A DNA stretch of 36,574 nucleotides from an uncultured Bacteroidota bacterium (GCA_903842575.1 CAIMMM010000130.1:1-36574), one strand, 5' to 3'. Shown: positions 15,609 through 25,662, numbered from the stretch's first letter. A program made the numbers and translations. The notes: a model not told the origin generated them from the sequence alone.

Positions 15609-18053
15609 ATGAAAAAAATTACTTTGTTGTTATTTTTACTTCAATTCAGTTCTGTTTTTGCACAGGAAAGTTCTAAAGGAACTAAATCAGACTCTACTAA
15701 AGTGCAACAACTACAAGAAGTACAGATTGTAGGTTCCCGAAATGCCAAAAGAACCAATGTGAATTCTGCAGTACCCATTGATATTATCGATGTAAAAAGT
15801 GTCACTACTCAAAGTGGTAAAATTGAAATCAATGAATTGCTTCAATATTTAGCACCTTCTTTTAATGCCAATAAACAATCAGGTTCTGATGGAGCAGATC
15901 ACGTTGACCCGGCTTCATTAAGAGGAATGGGACCCGATCAAACTTTAGTTTTAATCAATGGCAAGCGAAGACATCAATCTTCATTAGTTAATTTATTTGG
16001 AACTCGTGGACGTGGAAATACGGGAACCGATTTGAATGCGATTCCTGCAAGTGCTATTAAACGAATTGAAATTCTTCGTGATGGTGCAGCAGCACAATAT
16101 GGTTCCGATGCTATTGCTGGTGTAATCAATATCGTTTTAAATGACAATGTTGATGAGTTTAATGGTTCAATAACTACTGGTATTTACAGAAATGATGCTC
16201 AAGGCGATTTTCTTCCAGGAACGCCTAATACACCAGGCTATGAATTAGACCAAAACGGAAACGGAAATACGTATGGGAAAGACCATAAATATGATGGGTT
16301 TTCACTAAAAGCTGGGGCTAATTATGGTATTAAAATCGGCAAAGATGGCGGATTTGTAAACTTCACTGGAGAATATCTATCCAAAGAAAAAACGTTACGT
16401 CCAAGTTTTGATTTCAGAAAAGGTTTTGGTGATGCCGAAATCAAAAGCTACAATTTGATGGCAAACTTACAGATTCCACTTTCTAAAAGTATTGATTTTT
16501 ATGCCTTTGGTGGAAGAAACGATAGAAATACGGATGCCTATGCTTTTACTAGAAATGATGGTGAAAGAGTTGTAGAATCCATTTATCCTGGAGGATACAC
16601 ACCGAGAATTACTTCTAAAATTATTGACAATTCTATTGCATTTGGTTTTAAAGCAAAAGCGGGTGACTGGAAAATTGATTTAAGTAATGCTTATGGTAAA
16701 AATGCTTTTGATTATAGAATAAAAGGAACCTTAAATGCAAGTTTGGAAGGCGCTTCTCCAACCGAGTTTGATGCTGGTGGATTTAGCTTAAGTCAAAATA
16801 CTACAAACCTTGATTTCTCAAGAAACTTTAAATCGGTTTTAAATGGCCTTAACTTTGCCTTTGGTGGAGAATATAGAATAGAAAAATATGAAATTTTTGC
16901 GGGTGAAGAAGGTTCGTATGCTACTTATGATACCAATGGAGATCCTATAACAAATCCATTAACTCAGTTTGCTCCAATTGATCCAATTTCAGGAAATCCA
17001 AGACCTGGAGGTTCACAAGGTTTTCCTGGCTTTAGTCCTCAAAATGAAGTTGCCGAACAAAGAACCAGTTTTGCTGCCTATGCTGACACCGAGTTAGATG
17101 TTTCGGATGAGTTTTTATTAGGAACGGCACTACGTTATGAGCATTACAGTGACTTCGGAAATACGTTAAATCTTAAATTGGCATACAAATTAAAACTTTG
17201 TGACCAAGTAAGTTTGAGAGGTTCTTTCGGCACGGGATTCAGAGCGCCATCATTGGCACAAATATACTTCAATACCAGTTTCACCAACTTTAATGCCAGC
17301 GGAGCTTCTGAAGTTTTATTGGCAGCCAATGGAAGTGCAGTTACTGATGGTTTTGGAATCGATAAATTAAGAGAAGAAAAATCAAGAAATGGTTCGGTAG
17401 GTTTGACTGGGAAATTTGGAAAGTTTACTGCAACTATCGATGGTTACTTAATTAATGTAAGTGACAGAATTGTACTTACAGGCTATTTTGATGCAACCGC
17501 TTTAAACTTAAATGTTGATTCGGCTCAATTTTTTGTGAATGGTGTAAATACAGTAACTAAAGGTATTGATGTTGTTATGTCTTGGAAAGATTCTTTTGGC
17601 GGCTCTAAACTAGGAGCCACATTGATTGGAAATATTAATAGTATGCAAGTTACCCATGTGAATAACGGAACTTTAGATCAAGAAACCTTCTTTGGAGCTC
17701 GTGAGATTGCATTTTTAAAAGCATCAGCACCAAATAATAAGTTTGGTTTAAACTTAAACTATGAAAGAAAATGGTTTGATGCCGGAGCAGCTTTCACCCG
17801 ATTCAGTAAAGTTGTTTTAGTTGATTATGCAGGTGCGAATAACGTTTACGATCCAAAAATTGTAACCGATTTAACACTTGGTTTCCAAATAATGAAACAA
17901 GTGAAACTAAGTGTGGGTAGTAACAACTTATTTAACATCTATCCAACAAAACAAGATGAATCCGGAAATACAGAAGCAGGTGGTTATTGGGATGCTGTTC
18001 AAATGGGTTTCAACGGAGCGTATTACTACACTCGATTAAGTTTTAAATTCTAA
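15609..18053 (+). CDS. TonB-dependent outer-membrane receptor
   Basis: An 814-residue outer-membrane transporter. Residues 1-18 form a signal peptide ending VFAQ, and a TonB-box-like stretch (EVQIVGSR) follows at about 36-43. The plug domain (about 50-165) includes LRGMGPDQTLVLINGKRR and the motif IKRIEILRDGAAAQYGSDAIAGVINIVL. The rest is a 22-strand-type barrel ending in the aromatic residue of LSFKF, as expected for BAM substrates. It lacks the N-terminal CarboxypepD_reg domain and has no SusD partner, so it is not a SusC-type glycan importer. The substrate (siderophore, cofactor or other) is unknown. It is a single-gene unit closed by a strong terminator. Confidence 0.92.
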   Translation: MKKITLLLFLLQFSSVFAQESSKGTKSDSTKVQQLQEVQIVGSRNAKRTNVNSAVPIDIIDVKSVTTQSGKIEINELLQYLAPSFNANKQSGSDGADHVDPASLRGMGPDQTLVLINGKRRHQSSLVNLFGTRGRGNTGTDLNAIPASAIKRIEILRDGAAAQYGSDAIAGVINIVLNDNVDEFNGSITTGIYRNDAQGDFLPGTPNTPGYELDQNGNGNTYGKDHKYDGFSLKAGANYGIKIGKDGGFVNFTGEYLSKEKTLRPSFDFRKGFGDAEIKSYNLMANLQIPLSKSIDFYAFGGRNDRNTDAYAFTRNDGERVVESIYPGGYTPRITSKIIDNSIAFGFKAKAGDWKIDLSNAYGKNAFDYRIKGTLNASLEGASPTEFDAGGFSLSQNTTNLDFSRNFKSVLNGLNFAFGGEYRIEKYEIFAGEEGSYATYDTNGDPITNPLTQFAPIDPISGNPRPGGSQGFPGFSPQNEVAEQRTSFAAYADTELDVSDEFLLGTALRYEHYSDFGNTLNLKLAYKLKLCDQVSLRGSFGTGFRAPSLAQIYFNTSFTNFNASGASEVLLAANGSAVTDGFGIDKLREEKSRNGSVGLTGKFGKFTATIDGYLINVSDRIVLTGYFDATALNLNVDSAQFFVNGVNTVTKGIDVVMSWKDSFGGSKLGATLIGNINSMQVTHVNNGTLDQETFFGAREIAFLKASAPNNKFGLNLNYERKWFDAGAAFTRFSKVVLVDYAGANNVYDPKIVTDLTLGFQIMKQVKLSVGSNNLFNIYPTKQDESGNTEAGGYWDAVQMGFNGAYYYTRLSFKF

Positions 18054-18074
18054 AAATATATTTTTACTAAATAA

Positions 18075-18105
18075 AAAATCCTGAGACTATCTCAGGATTT
18101 TTTTT
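18075..18105. terminator. Terminator between the receptor and ferredoxin genes
   Basis: A perfect 10-bp stem (AATCCTGAGA, loop CTA, TCTCAGGATT) at 18077-18099 is followed by a run of T. An A-run precedes the stem, so it can also end the leftward ferredoxin transcript, whose stop lies 27 bases away. Confidence 0.9.
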
Positions 18106-18131
18106 AAATGAAACTTTTCATTTTTTGAAAA

Positions 18132-18482
18132 TTATTCGTTGTGTAAAAATGATTGTCTGTTTAGTAGTGTCTCTTCACTTTCTACATGATTTTCATCAGG
18201 AATACAACAATCCACAGGGCAAACGGCAGCACATTGTGGTTCATCATGAAATCCTTTACATTCCGTACATTTTCCTGGAACTATATAATAAACATCATCT
18301 GATATTGGAGTCTGTGCTGCATCAGCGTCCACTTCTTCACCAGAAGGTAAAATAATTTTTCCGCTTACTTTTGTTCCATCTTTATACCGCCAATCATCAG
18401 CACCTTCATATATTGCTGTGTTAGGACATTCTGGCTCACAAGCTCCACAATTAATACATTCGTCAGTAATAATTATTGCCAT
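18132..18482 (-). CDS. 2[4Fe-4S] ferredoxin
   Basis: A 116-residue small electron carrier. The first cluster motif is C9-x2-C12-x2-C15-x3-C19. The second is C72-x2-C75-x8-C84-x3-C88, followed by C92 and C93, as in Chromatium/Alvin-type ferredoxins. A long insert (about residues 25-68) between the motifs, rich in acidic residues, is unusual for the simple bacterial type. It is divergent from the acyl-CoA reductase gene, 123 bases apart, an arrangement I recall from other Flavobacteriia. Its redox partner is unknown. Confidence 0.92.
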   Translation of the reverse strand: MAIIITDECINCGACEPECPNTAIYEGADDWRYKDGTKVSGKIILPSGEEVDADAAQTPISDDVYYIVPGKCTECKGFHDEPQCAAVCPVDCCIPDENHVESEETLLNRQSFLHNE

Positions 18483-18605
18483 TTTTTATTATTTAAGGTT
18501 TTAAAATTAAGATTTAAGATTTTCTTCCTATCATCTATTATCTATCCATCTTTTATCTTTAATTTTGCAAAACTACAATCTCTACATTTAGAAAACAAGT
18601 TACCT

Positions 18606-19676
18606 ATGTTACAAAACCAAAAAAAAAGATGTTTTATTGAATTGGGAAAATTTTTATTTCAGTTTTCGGAAATAAATTGTCAAAAAAATATCAATGTTTT
18701 ACACAATGATTTGTTTTTTGAAGACTTTAAAGCATTAATCCAATTATCACAATCGCACAACGGTTGGTACACTCCCGAAAATGTATATTTTGCCATACAA
18801 TCTTGGGCAAAAGCTTTGACTGAAGACAATTTAAACCAATGGCTTTCCGCCTATTCCTTCGAAAGTAGCCAGGATGACAAGAAGGAAAAAACAGTTGCTA
18901 TAATCCTAGCAGGAAATATTCCCTTAGTTGGATTTCATGATTTTCTTTCCGTACTTATATCAGGGCATAAAGTATTGGTAAAAACATCTTCCAATGATCA
19001 AAAATTATTGCCTTTTTTAGCCAAGTATCTAATTGCAGTTGATTCGGAATTGGGAATATACATTAACTTTTCTGAAGGAAAACTAGAAAATTTTGATGCT
19101 GTCATTGCTACCGGAAGCAACAATACGGCTCGTTATTTTGAATTTTATTTCAAAGACAAACCAAACATTATCCGGAAAAGTAGAAATTCGGTGGCGGTTT
19201 TAAATGGTAAAGAAACTAGGGAAGATTTAGTAAATTTAGGTGAAGATATTTTTAGGTATTTTGGATTGGGCTGTAGAAATGTTTCCAAGCTTTTTGTGCC
19301 TAAAGACTATGATTTTGATGCGTTTTTTAAAGCCATTTTTGAATACAAAGACGTTATTTTCTATGAGAAGTACGCCAACAATTATGACTACAACAAAGCT
19401 GTATTTCTAATGAGCAACTTCAAATTATTAGATAATGAATTTCTAACACTTAAAGAAGATATAAGTCATGCCTCACCTATTTCAAGTGTGTTTTTTGAAC
19501 GTTATGAAAACATAAGTGATATTCAAAAGCGATTGGAAGTTGAGACAGACCAAGTGCAATGTATTGTCTCCAATAATTTAATAGAAAATTCAATTTCGTT
19601 TGGGCAAACCCAACAACCAAAACTTTGGGATTATGCGGATAATGTGGATACTATTGCTTTTTTATTAGAAATTTAA
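18606..19676 (+). CDS. LuxC-like acyl-CoA reductase
   Basis: A 356-residue protein of the acyl-CoA reductase family (PF05893). The segment AIILAGNIPLVGFHDFLSVLISG at about 98-120 is the family's nucleotide-binding core, and C223 in GLGCRNVSK is the likely acyl-accepting cysteine of this aldehyde-dehydrogenase-like fold. LuxC enzymes reduce acyl groups to aldehydes with NADPH. No other lux genes are present, so this is not a light-producing system. It stands between a ferredoxin and serC-serA. A weak -7 element (TAATTTTG, 18560-18567) lies 38 bases before the ATG. The physiological substrate is unknown. Confidence 0.85.
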   Translation: MLQNQKKRCFIELGKFLFQFSEINCQKNINVLHNDLFFEDFKALIQLSQSHNGWYTPENVYFAIQSWAKALTEDNLNQWLSAYSFESSQDDKKEKTVAIILAGNIPLVGFHDFLSVLISGHKVLVKTSSNDQKLLPFLAKYLIAVDSELGIYINFSEGKLENFDAVIATGSNNTARYFEFYFKDKPNIIRKSRNSVAVLNGKETREDLVNLGEDIFRYFGLGCRNVSKLFVPKDYDFDAFFKAIFEYKDVIFYEKYANNYDYNKAVFLMSNFKLLDNEFLTLKEDISHASPISSVFFERYENISDIQKRLEVETDQVQCIVSNNLIENSISFGQTQQPKLWDYADNVDTIAFLLEI

Positions 19677-19814
19677 AAAAACATTAGATACACAAATGTT
19701 ATAAACTAAAACGTTTTCGTTAATAACCAACCTTAATTTTCACTATATTTAAATCGGATTTTTAATCCCTATTTCCGAATTTTGCACCTTTAAATATTTA
19801 TTAACTATAAAACC

Positions 19815-20894
19815 ATGAAAAAACACAATTATAGCGCCGGACCCTGCATTTTACCACAAGAAGTTTTTGAAAAATCGGCGCAAGCCGTATTGAATTTTAA
19901 CAATTCAGGATTGTCTCTTCTTGAAATTTCGCATCGTAGTAAAGATTTTGTAGCGGTGATGGAAGAAACGCGCGCTTTGGTTTTGGAACTTTTGGGCTTA
20001 GAAGGAAAAGGGTATCAAGCCTTGTTTCTTCAAGGTGGCGCAAGTTTAGAATTCCTAATGGTTCCTTATAACTTAATGAAAACCGATGGAAAAGCGGCTT
20101 ATTTAGATACGGGAACTTGGGCAAACAACGCTATCAAAGAAGCGCAACTTTTTGGAGAAACAATTGTTGTAGCTTCCTCAAAAGAGGATAATTATTCTTT
20201 TATTCCTAAAGGATATAAAGTTCCGACGGATGCTAATTACTTTCATTGCACTTCCAACAACACTATTTTTGGAACGCAAATTAAATCGTTCCCTGAACTT
20301 GATATTCCAATGGTTTGCGACATGAGTTCTGATATTTTTTCTAGGTCATTAGATTTCTCAAAATTTGATTTGATTTATGCAGGGGCTCAAAAAAATATGG
20401 GAGCAGCAGGAACAACACTTGTAGTTATTAAAGAAGAAATTCTAAACAAAACGGGAAGGACCATTCCAAGTATTTTGGATTATGGAAAACATATCAAAGC
20501 GGAGAGTATGTATAATACTCCTGCTGTTTTTGCTGTTTATACCTGCCTTTTAACATTGCAATGGTTGAAAAATATTGGTGGAATTGCAGCAATTGAAAAA
20601 ATAAATGAAGCCAAAGCTAATTTATTGTATTCAGAAGTAGACAGAAATCCTTTATTTACTGGAACAGCAGTAGTTGAAGACAGAAGTAATATGAATGCTA
20701 CTTTCCTTTTGACAAATCCTGAACATCAAGAAATTTTTGATAAAATGTGGAAAGAAGCTGGAATTTCTGGCATTCCTGGACATCGTTCAGTTGGTGGTTA
20801 TCGTGCATCTATGTACAATGCTTTGCCTTTAGAAAGTGTTCAAGTGTTAGTAGATGTAATGAAAGAACTGGAAGAATTAGTAAGCAAACAATAA
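19815..20894 (+). CDS. serC: Phosphoserine aminotransferase
   Basis: A 359-residue PLP enzyme converting 3-phosphohydroxypyruvate and glutamate to phosphoserine and 2-oxoglutarate, the second step of serine synthesis; it also serves vitamin B6 synthesis in some bacteria. The start KKHNYSAGPCILP is the family N-terminus. The PLP lysine is K193 in YAGAQKNMGAAG, and the phosphate-binding region HRSVGGYRASMYNA lies near the C-terminus. It begins an operon with the next gene, 30 bases downstream. Confidence 0.97.
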   Translation: MKKHNYSAGPCILPQEVFEKSAQAVLNFNNSGLSLLEISHRSKDFVAVMEETRALVLELLGLEGKGYQALFLQGGASLEFLMVPYNLMKTDGKAAYLDTGTWANNAIKEAQLFGETIVVASSKEDNYSFIPKGYKVPTDANYFHCTSNNTIFGTQIKSFPELDIPMVCDMSSDIFSRSLDFSKFDLIYAGAQKNMGAAGTTLVVIKEEILNKTGRTIPSILDYGKHIKAESMYNTPAVFAVYTCLLTLQWLKNIGGIAAIEKINEAKANLLYSEVDRNPLFTGTAVVEDRSNMNATFLLTNPEHQEIFDKMWKEAGISGIPGHRSVGGYRASMYNALPLESVQVLVDVMKELEELVSKQ

Positions 20895-20924
20895 GAAGTT
20901 ACAGTTTAAAACAATAAAATAATT

Positions 20925-21887
20925 ATGAAAGTATTAGCCAATGACGGAATTTCTAAAAGCGGTATTATAGCTTTAGAAAAAGGTGGATTTGAAGTGATTA
21001 CTACAAAAGTAGCACAAGAACAAGTGGTGAATTATATCAACACACATCAAGTTAGTGTTATTTTGGTTCGGAGTGCCACCAAAGTGCGTCAAGATATTAT
21101 TGACAATTGTCCAAGTATAAAAATCATTGGACGTGGAGGTGTTGGAATGGATAACATTGATGTGGATTACGCACGTAGCAAAGGAATTCATGTTATCAAT
21201 ACCCCTGCTTCATCATCCGAATCGGTTGCAGAATTAGTTTTTGCACATCTTTTTACGGGAGCCAGATTTTTACAAGACGCCAATAGAAATATGCCTTTAG
21301 AAGGCGATACAAATTTTAATGGATTGAAAAAAGCCTATGCTAATGGTATTGAATTACGTGGGAAAACATTAGGAATAATTGGTTTTGGCCGAATTGGTCA
21401 AGCAGTAGCAAAAATAGCGGTAGGACTCGGAATGAAAGTCATAGCTGCTGATAAATTTGTTGACAAAGCCGAAGTAAAAGTAGTGTTTTACAACGGACAG
21501 TTTATTAATATGGAATTTGAAACCGAACCAATAGACAATATATTCAAGCATTCTGATTTTATAACCATTCACGTTCCATCGCAAAAAGGTTATTTAATTG
21601 GAAAAGAAGAATTTGCAATGATGAAAGACAATGTTGGAATTGTAAATTGTGCCCGTGGTGGTGTAATTGATGAAGTAGCATTAATTGAAGCATTAGATGC
21701 TAAAAAAGTTTTATTTGCTGGATTGGATGTTTTTGAAAATGAACCAACACCAGAAATCAAAATCTTAATGCATCCAAAAATCTCATTAACACCGCATATT
21801 GGCGCGGCAACACTGGAAGCTCAAGACCGAATAGGAACTGAATTAGCCGAACAAATTATCAGTTTGTTTAAAACAGAAAAAGTATAA
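20925..21887 (+). CDS. serA: D-3-phosphoglycerate dehydrogenase (short type)
   Basis: A 320-residue D-2-hydroxyacid dehydrogenase, assigned to the first step of serine synthesis because it follows serC. The NAD-binding motif LGIIGFGRIGQAVAK lies near residue 145. The catalytic Arg is in NCARGGVID, Glu in the FENEP region and His in PHIGAAT. It ends right after the catalytic domain and lacks the C-terminal ACT/regulatory domain of the 410-residue E. coli enzyme, so serine feedback by that domain is not expected. A GAAA-capped terminator follows. Confidence 0.92.
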   Translation: MKVLANDGISKSGIIALEKGGFEVITTKVAQEQVVNYINTHQVSVILVRSATKVRQDIIDNCPSIKIIGRGGVGMDNIDVDYARSKGIHVINTPASSSESVAELVFAHLFTGARFLQDANRNMPLEGDTNFNGLKKAYANGIELRGKTLGIIGFGRIGQAVAKIAVGLGMKVIAADKFVDKAEVKVVFYNGQFINMEFETEPIDNIFKHSDFITIHVPSQKGYLIGKEEFAMMKDNVGIVNCARGGVIDEVALIEALDAKKVLFAGLDVFENEPTPEIKILMHPKISLTPHIGAATLEAQDRIGTELAEQIISLFKTEKV

Positions 21888-21917
21888 TTCTATGTTTTTA
21901 TCATAAATGAATGTAAA

Positions 21918-21944
21918 GTCAATCGGAAACGATTGGCTTTTTTT
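21918..21944 (+). terminator. serC-serA operon terminator
   Basis: An 8-bp stem (GTCAATCG / CGATTGGC, one G-T pair) capped by the tetraloop GAAA is followed by seven T bases. Confidence 0.88.
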
Positions 21945-22073
21945 ATAGACTAAAAATCAAGTTTTAATATTGAAATCTTAACTAACTTTATATCAAATAA
22001 AAGTAATGAAAATCCAATGGGTTTGGGATTGGTTTTAATTCCTAATTAACTTCACAAACAAATTCAAGAAGTT

Positions 22074-22103
22074 TTGTTCCAAGATTATAACACAGTATCT
22101 TTG
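22074..22103 (+). promoter_or_regulatory. Consensus promoter of the DUF6787 gene
   Basis: TTG (22074-22076), 19 bases, then TATCTTTG (22096-22103): an exact match to the Bacteroidota consensus. It also settles the start of the gene, since the TTG that would open a longer frame is the -33 box itself. Confidence 0.75.
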
Positions 22104-22118
22104 TCAGGAAATCAAACT

Positions 22119-22451
22119 ATGGGAAATTTTAAAGAACGTTGGAACATCACATCAAATTGGCAGGTTTTTGTCATAATTTTGGTATTTGCTATTACCGGTT
22201 CTACTGCTGCAATGTTATCTAAACCTATTTTACATTGGTTAGGAATTTCTAAAGAAACGCACCATATTGCACTTTACTTATTGCTTTATATATTAATTAT
22301 TTTCCCTGTCTATCAAATTCTTTTGGTAACAATTGGATTTGTTTTTGGCCAATTTACATTCTTTTGGAAATTTGAAAAGAAATTATTGCGAAGTGTACAA
22401 CTTGGATTTATTGCGAATTGGTTGGATAAAAACAGAAAAAGGAACTCCTAA
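22119..22451 (+). CDS. DUF6787-family small membrane protein
   Basis: A 110-residue protein starting MGNFKERWNITSNWQ, with two transmembrane helices (about 15-37 and 50-80) and a basic C-terminal tail with FWKFEKKLL. I recall the family as DUF6787, common in Flavobacteriia, with no known function. The ATG at 22119 lies about 15 bases after a consensus -7 element; the in-frame TTG 45 bases upstream is part of the promoter. It converges with folE. Confidence 0.75.
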   Translation: MGNFKERWNITSNWQVFVIILVFAITGSTAAMLSKPILHWLGISKETHHIALYLLLYILIIFPVYQILLVTIGFVFGQFTFFWKFEKKLLRSVQLGFIANWLDKNRKRNS

Positions 22452-22491
22452 AAGCTCCTTCTTCAATCAAAATCAATCTTACCAACAATTT

Positions 22492-23163
22492 TTATTTTTC
22501 TTGCTTAATCAAATTGAAAAAATCATTTCTATTTTCTTTTTCATCGAATGCACCACCATATTGTATCGTAGAAGTAAAACTGCTTTCGTCTTGAATACCT
22601 CTGCTTGAAACACATAAATGCTTCGCTTCCATCACCACAATAACACTATCCGTTTCTAAAACGGTTTTCAGTTCGTTGAAGATTTGCATAATCAACCGTT
22701 CTTGTACTTGAGGACGACGAGAATAGTAATCCACAATTCTGTTTAGTTTAGAAAGTCCAATAACTTTTCCACTAGAAATATAACCAATATGTGCTTTGCC
22801 AATAATGGGTAAAAAATGATGCTCGCAAGTAGAATTAAAAGTAATGTTTGCCTCCACCAGCATTTTGTCGTAATGGTATGCATTATCAAAAACAGACATC
22901 TTTGGTTTGTTTTCTGGATTTAATCCTGAAAATAGCTCCTGAACAAACATTTTAGCAACACGGTATGGGGTGCCATTTAAGCTATCATCTGTTAAATCCA
23001 AACCTAAATCTTCCATAATGAGACGAAAATGATTCTCAATCGAATTCATTTTTTGCTCTTCTGATTTAATAAAAGCATCTGGTCTCAATGGCGTTTCTGC
23101 CGAAGTCATTTGATGATGATCCCCTATCCGATCCAATAATTCTTTTTCAATTATAGTGCTCAT
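22492..23163 (-). CDS. folE: GTP cyclohydrolase I
   Basis: A 223-residue enzyme converting GTP to 7,8-dihydroneopterin triphosphate, the entry to folate and pterin synthesis. The zinc ligands C113, H116 and C184 match E. coli C110, H113 and C181 with a constant offset. The active-site segment STCEHHFLPIIGKAHIGYIS is intact, and the end FTSTIQYGGAF carries the family C-terminus. A -7 element (TATATTTG, minus strand 23186-23193) lies just upstream of the start. Confidence 0.96.
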   Translation of the reverse strand: MSTIIEKELLDRIGDHHQMTSAETPLRPDAFIKSEEQKMNSIENHFRLIMEDLGLDLTDDSLNGTPYRVAKMFVQELFSGLNPENKPKMSVFDNAYHYDKMLVEANITFNSTCEHHFLPIIGKAHIGYISSGKVIGLSKLNRIVDYYSRRPQVQERLIMQIFNELKTVLETDSVIVVMEAKHLCVSSRGIQDESSFTSTIQYGGAFDEKENRNDFFNLIKQEK

Positions 23164-23310
23164 ACGAATTGTTATTTTTGTTTAACAAATATATTAAATA
23201 GCTAAACAAAGAAGACGGCAACTAAAATTAAATTTTGATGTAACTATAAAAAAAAATGATATCAATTCGAATTAGCAAAATACTTTGTTACTTTGTAAAA
23301 AATAGCATTA

Positions 23311-23976
23311 ATGATTATTGCAAAAAACATTCAAAAGAATTACGACAAACTCCATGTTTTAAAAGGGGTTGATTTACATATCAATAAAGGTGAAATTGTA
23401 TCTATTGTTGGTGCGTCGGGAGCAGGAAAAACAACCCTATTACAAATCTTAGGCACATTAGATCATCCATCAAAAGACAACACTACTTCATTAGAGATAA
23501 ATGGTGAAAATCTTTTAAAAATGAAAGACAAAGAATTGTCCCGATTTAGAAATTTACATTTAGGTTTTATATTCCAATTTCATCAATTACTACCTGAATT
23601 TACGGCATTGGAAAATGTTTGCATCCCCGCTTATATTGCCGGAAAAGATAAAAAGGAAACCGAAATGGAGGCCAAACGATTATTAGATTATTTGGGTTTA
23701 ACCGATAGAATTCATCACAAACCCAATGAACTCTCTGGCGGTGAACAGCAGCGTGTAGCCGTGGCTCGTGCTTTAATAAACAAACCCGATGTGATTTTTG
23801 CGGATGAACCATCTGGAAATTTGGATACGGCTTCAGCCGAAAACCTACATCAATTGTTCTTTAAATTAAGAGGTGAATTTGGGCAAACCTTTGTCATTGT
23901 TACGCATAATGAAGAATTAGCTAACATGGCGGACCGAAAATTACTAATGGTGGATGGATTGATATCCAACAAGTAA
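23311..23976 (+). CDS. LolD-like ABC transporter ATP-binding protein
   Basis: A 221-residue ATPase of the MacB/LolD group. Walker [10 protein letters not shown] is at 34-42, the Q-loop in [17 protein letters not shown], the signature LSGGEQQ at 140-146 and Walker B IFADEP at 161-166. In Bacteroidota the LolD-type ATPase often stands apart from its permease. No permease is nearby; the next gene encodes a membrane protein of another type. It probably powers lipoprotein release or another envelope export step (inference). Confidence 0.9.
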   Translation: MIIAKNIQKNYDKLHVLKGVDLHINKGEIVSIVGASGAGKTTLLQILGTLDHPSKDNTTSLEINGENLLKMKDKELSRFRNLHLGFIFQFHQLLPEFTALENVCIPAYIAGKDKKETEMEAKRLLDYLGLTDRIHHKPNELSGGEQQRVAVARALINKPDVIFADEPSGNLDTASAENLHQLFFKLRGEFGQTFVIVTHNEELANMADRKLLMVDGLISNK

Positions 23977-23979
23977 ATC

Positions 23980-25662
23980 ATGTTACTGATTTTAATATCA
24001 TGGTGCTATATCTTATTTACAACGCTAAATTTAGGGTTTGCATTTGATAAAATAGCGAAATTAAAAGCTAATAATTTTATTATCCTTGTTTTCTTAGGAC
24101 TATTTTCCGCTACTCTTTTAGCGAGTATTTGGGCATTTTTTGGTAGAATTAATTATGAATTTCAATTGCTTTTACTGTTATCAAATGGCTTTGTAAGTTT
24201 CAAATACAAATCGGAAATTCTCAATTTATATAAAACTTTTTTAGGACAAATAGCAGCTTTATCCAAAACCCTAAAATTCTTTCTTGTAATTGTTGCGACA
24301 CTAATTTTAGCACAATCGACGGCAGTACCCTATTTTATTGACAATGAAACTTATTATATACAAACCATTAAATGGCTCAACGAATACGGTTTTGTAAAAG
24401 GGCTTGCGAATCTTCATATTTTCTTAGGGCAAACGAGTGGCTGGCATATTGCCCAAAGCGCTTTTAATTATTCTTTTCTGTATCCAAATTTTAATGATCT
24501 TAATGGTTTTTGTTTGCTGTTTATCAATTTATTTGCTGTTTTAAAACTAAACGCTTTTAAAACCGAAAAACACCAAAAAGCACTATTCATTGGCGTTTTG
24601 CCTTTAGCCAATATTTTATTTTTTCAATTTATTAGCGCTCCTTCACCTGATCTTGCTGTTTATATCCTAGCCCTTTTTCTCTTTTATTATTTTTTAAAAT
24701 ATTTTTACAACATAACCGCCGAAGTCTATAATTTGATTGTAGTGCTTGTGTTATTTATAATTTATTGCAAGATAACGGCTTTCCCAATTGCACTTTTGCC
24801 AATCATTTTATTGTTTTTGAATTTTAAAAAATTAAAAATTAAGATTAGTGGCCTTCTCTCTTTAATAGTGTTATTGCTTTTTGTTTCAAAAAACATAATA
24901 CTAACGGGCTATCCCCTTTTTCCAAGTTTATATCTTAAAAATTATATCCCTTTAGATTATTCGCTTCCAACTGAAATACATCATTTTTGGTTTAATCCAG
25001 CAAAATTATATGATGTTACTGTAAGCAGTGTCGAATTTCATCAATTGAACAATTTTCACATCTTTACCAAATGGCTTTTTTATTCAAATTTGGATAGCCT
25101 TTTTAACAGTTTAACAATCTCACTTTCCCTAATTATTCCAATTTTTTTATGGCTCTATAAATACAAATTGTCTTATTGGGTTTTGTATTTTGCTATGATA
25201 GTACAACTGCTTTTATTATTCTTAAGTTCTCCGCAATATCGTTTCATTTTACATTTTGTTTTACTTTTTGGATTACTTCTTTTTTCTCATTTTATAAAGA
25301 ACGAAAAAACCATACTCTTCTTTTTATATGCAAGTTTAATTCCTATTGCATTTACCTTATTTTGCCCAATACAAAGTAGCACTTCTATAGCGTTTGCTAA
25401 CCAACCTTTAGAGTTGGAAAACATTATTTTTCCATGCAAAAATTCAAACGTTTCTTCAGCACATATTCATTCAAAAGTGGGAAACTTATCCTATTACACA
25501 CCCAATAAAAAAACCTATATTTGGGTAACCGGCAATGGTGATTTACCCTGTGTAAACACAAAACAACTCGAGTACCTCAAAAAGAAATTGGGTTATATTC
25601 CACAGCAACGCACTACTAATGTAAAAGAGGGTTTTTACTCCATGCCAATTCTTAAGAAATGA
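23980..25662 (+). CDS. Large polytopic membrane protein (LIC_10190-like), function unknown
   Basis: A 560-residue protein with about 12 hydrophobic segments spread over residues 1-460 and a soluble tail of about 100 residues containing several cysteines. The acidic motif in the loop after the third or fourth helix (DNETYYIQTIKWLNEYGFV) resembles GT-C glycosyltransferases and polymerase-like membrane proteins. I associate it with the LIC_10190 family name, without certainty. It starts three bases after the ATPase stop and overlaps the next gene by four bases (ATGA), so the three are one operon. An envelope glycan role is only a guess. Confidence 0.7.
   Translation: MLLILISWCYILFTTLNLGFAFDKIAKLKANNFIILVFLGLFSATLLASIWAFFGRINYEFQLLLLLSNGFVSFKYKSEILNLYKTFLGQIAALSKTLKFFLVIVATLILAQSTAVPYFIDNETYYIQTIKWLNEYGFVKGLANLHIFLGQTSGWHIAQSAFNYSFLYPNFNDLNGFCLLFINLFAVLKLNAFKTEKHQKALFIGVLPLANILFFQFISAPSPDLAVYILALFLFYYFLKYFYNITAEVYNLIVVLVLFIIYCKITAFPIALLPIILLFLNFKKLKIKISGLLSLIVLLLFVSKNIILTGYPLFPSLYLKNYIPLDYSLPTEIHHFWFNPAKLYDVTVSSVEFHQLNNFHIFTKWLFYSNLDSLFNSLTISLSLIIPIFLWLYKYKLSYWVLYFAMIVQLLLLFLSSPQYRFILHFVLLFGLLLFSHFIKNEKTILFFLYASLIPIAFTLFCPIQSSTSIAFANQPLELENIIFPCKNSNVSSAHIHSKVGNLSYYTPNKKTYIWVTGNGDLPCVNTKQLEYLKKKLGYIPQQRTTNVKEGFYSMPILKK

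Noticed and set aside
18606..19676. Bioluminescence (lux) system
   Set aside because: Only a LuxC-like reductase is present; luxA, luxB, luxD and luxE are absent.
22074..22118. Longer N-terminus for the DUF6787 protein from a TTG start
   Set aside because: The TTG is the -33 box of a consensus promoter and TATCTTTG lies inside the would-be coding part; the ATG at 22119 gives the family-like start.
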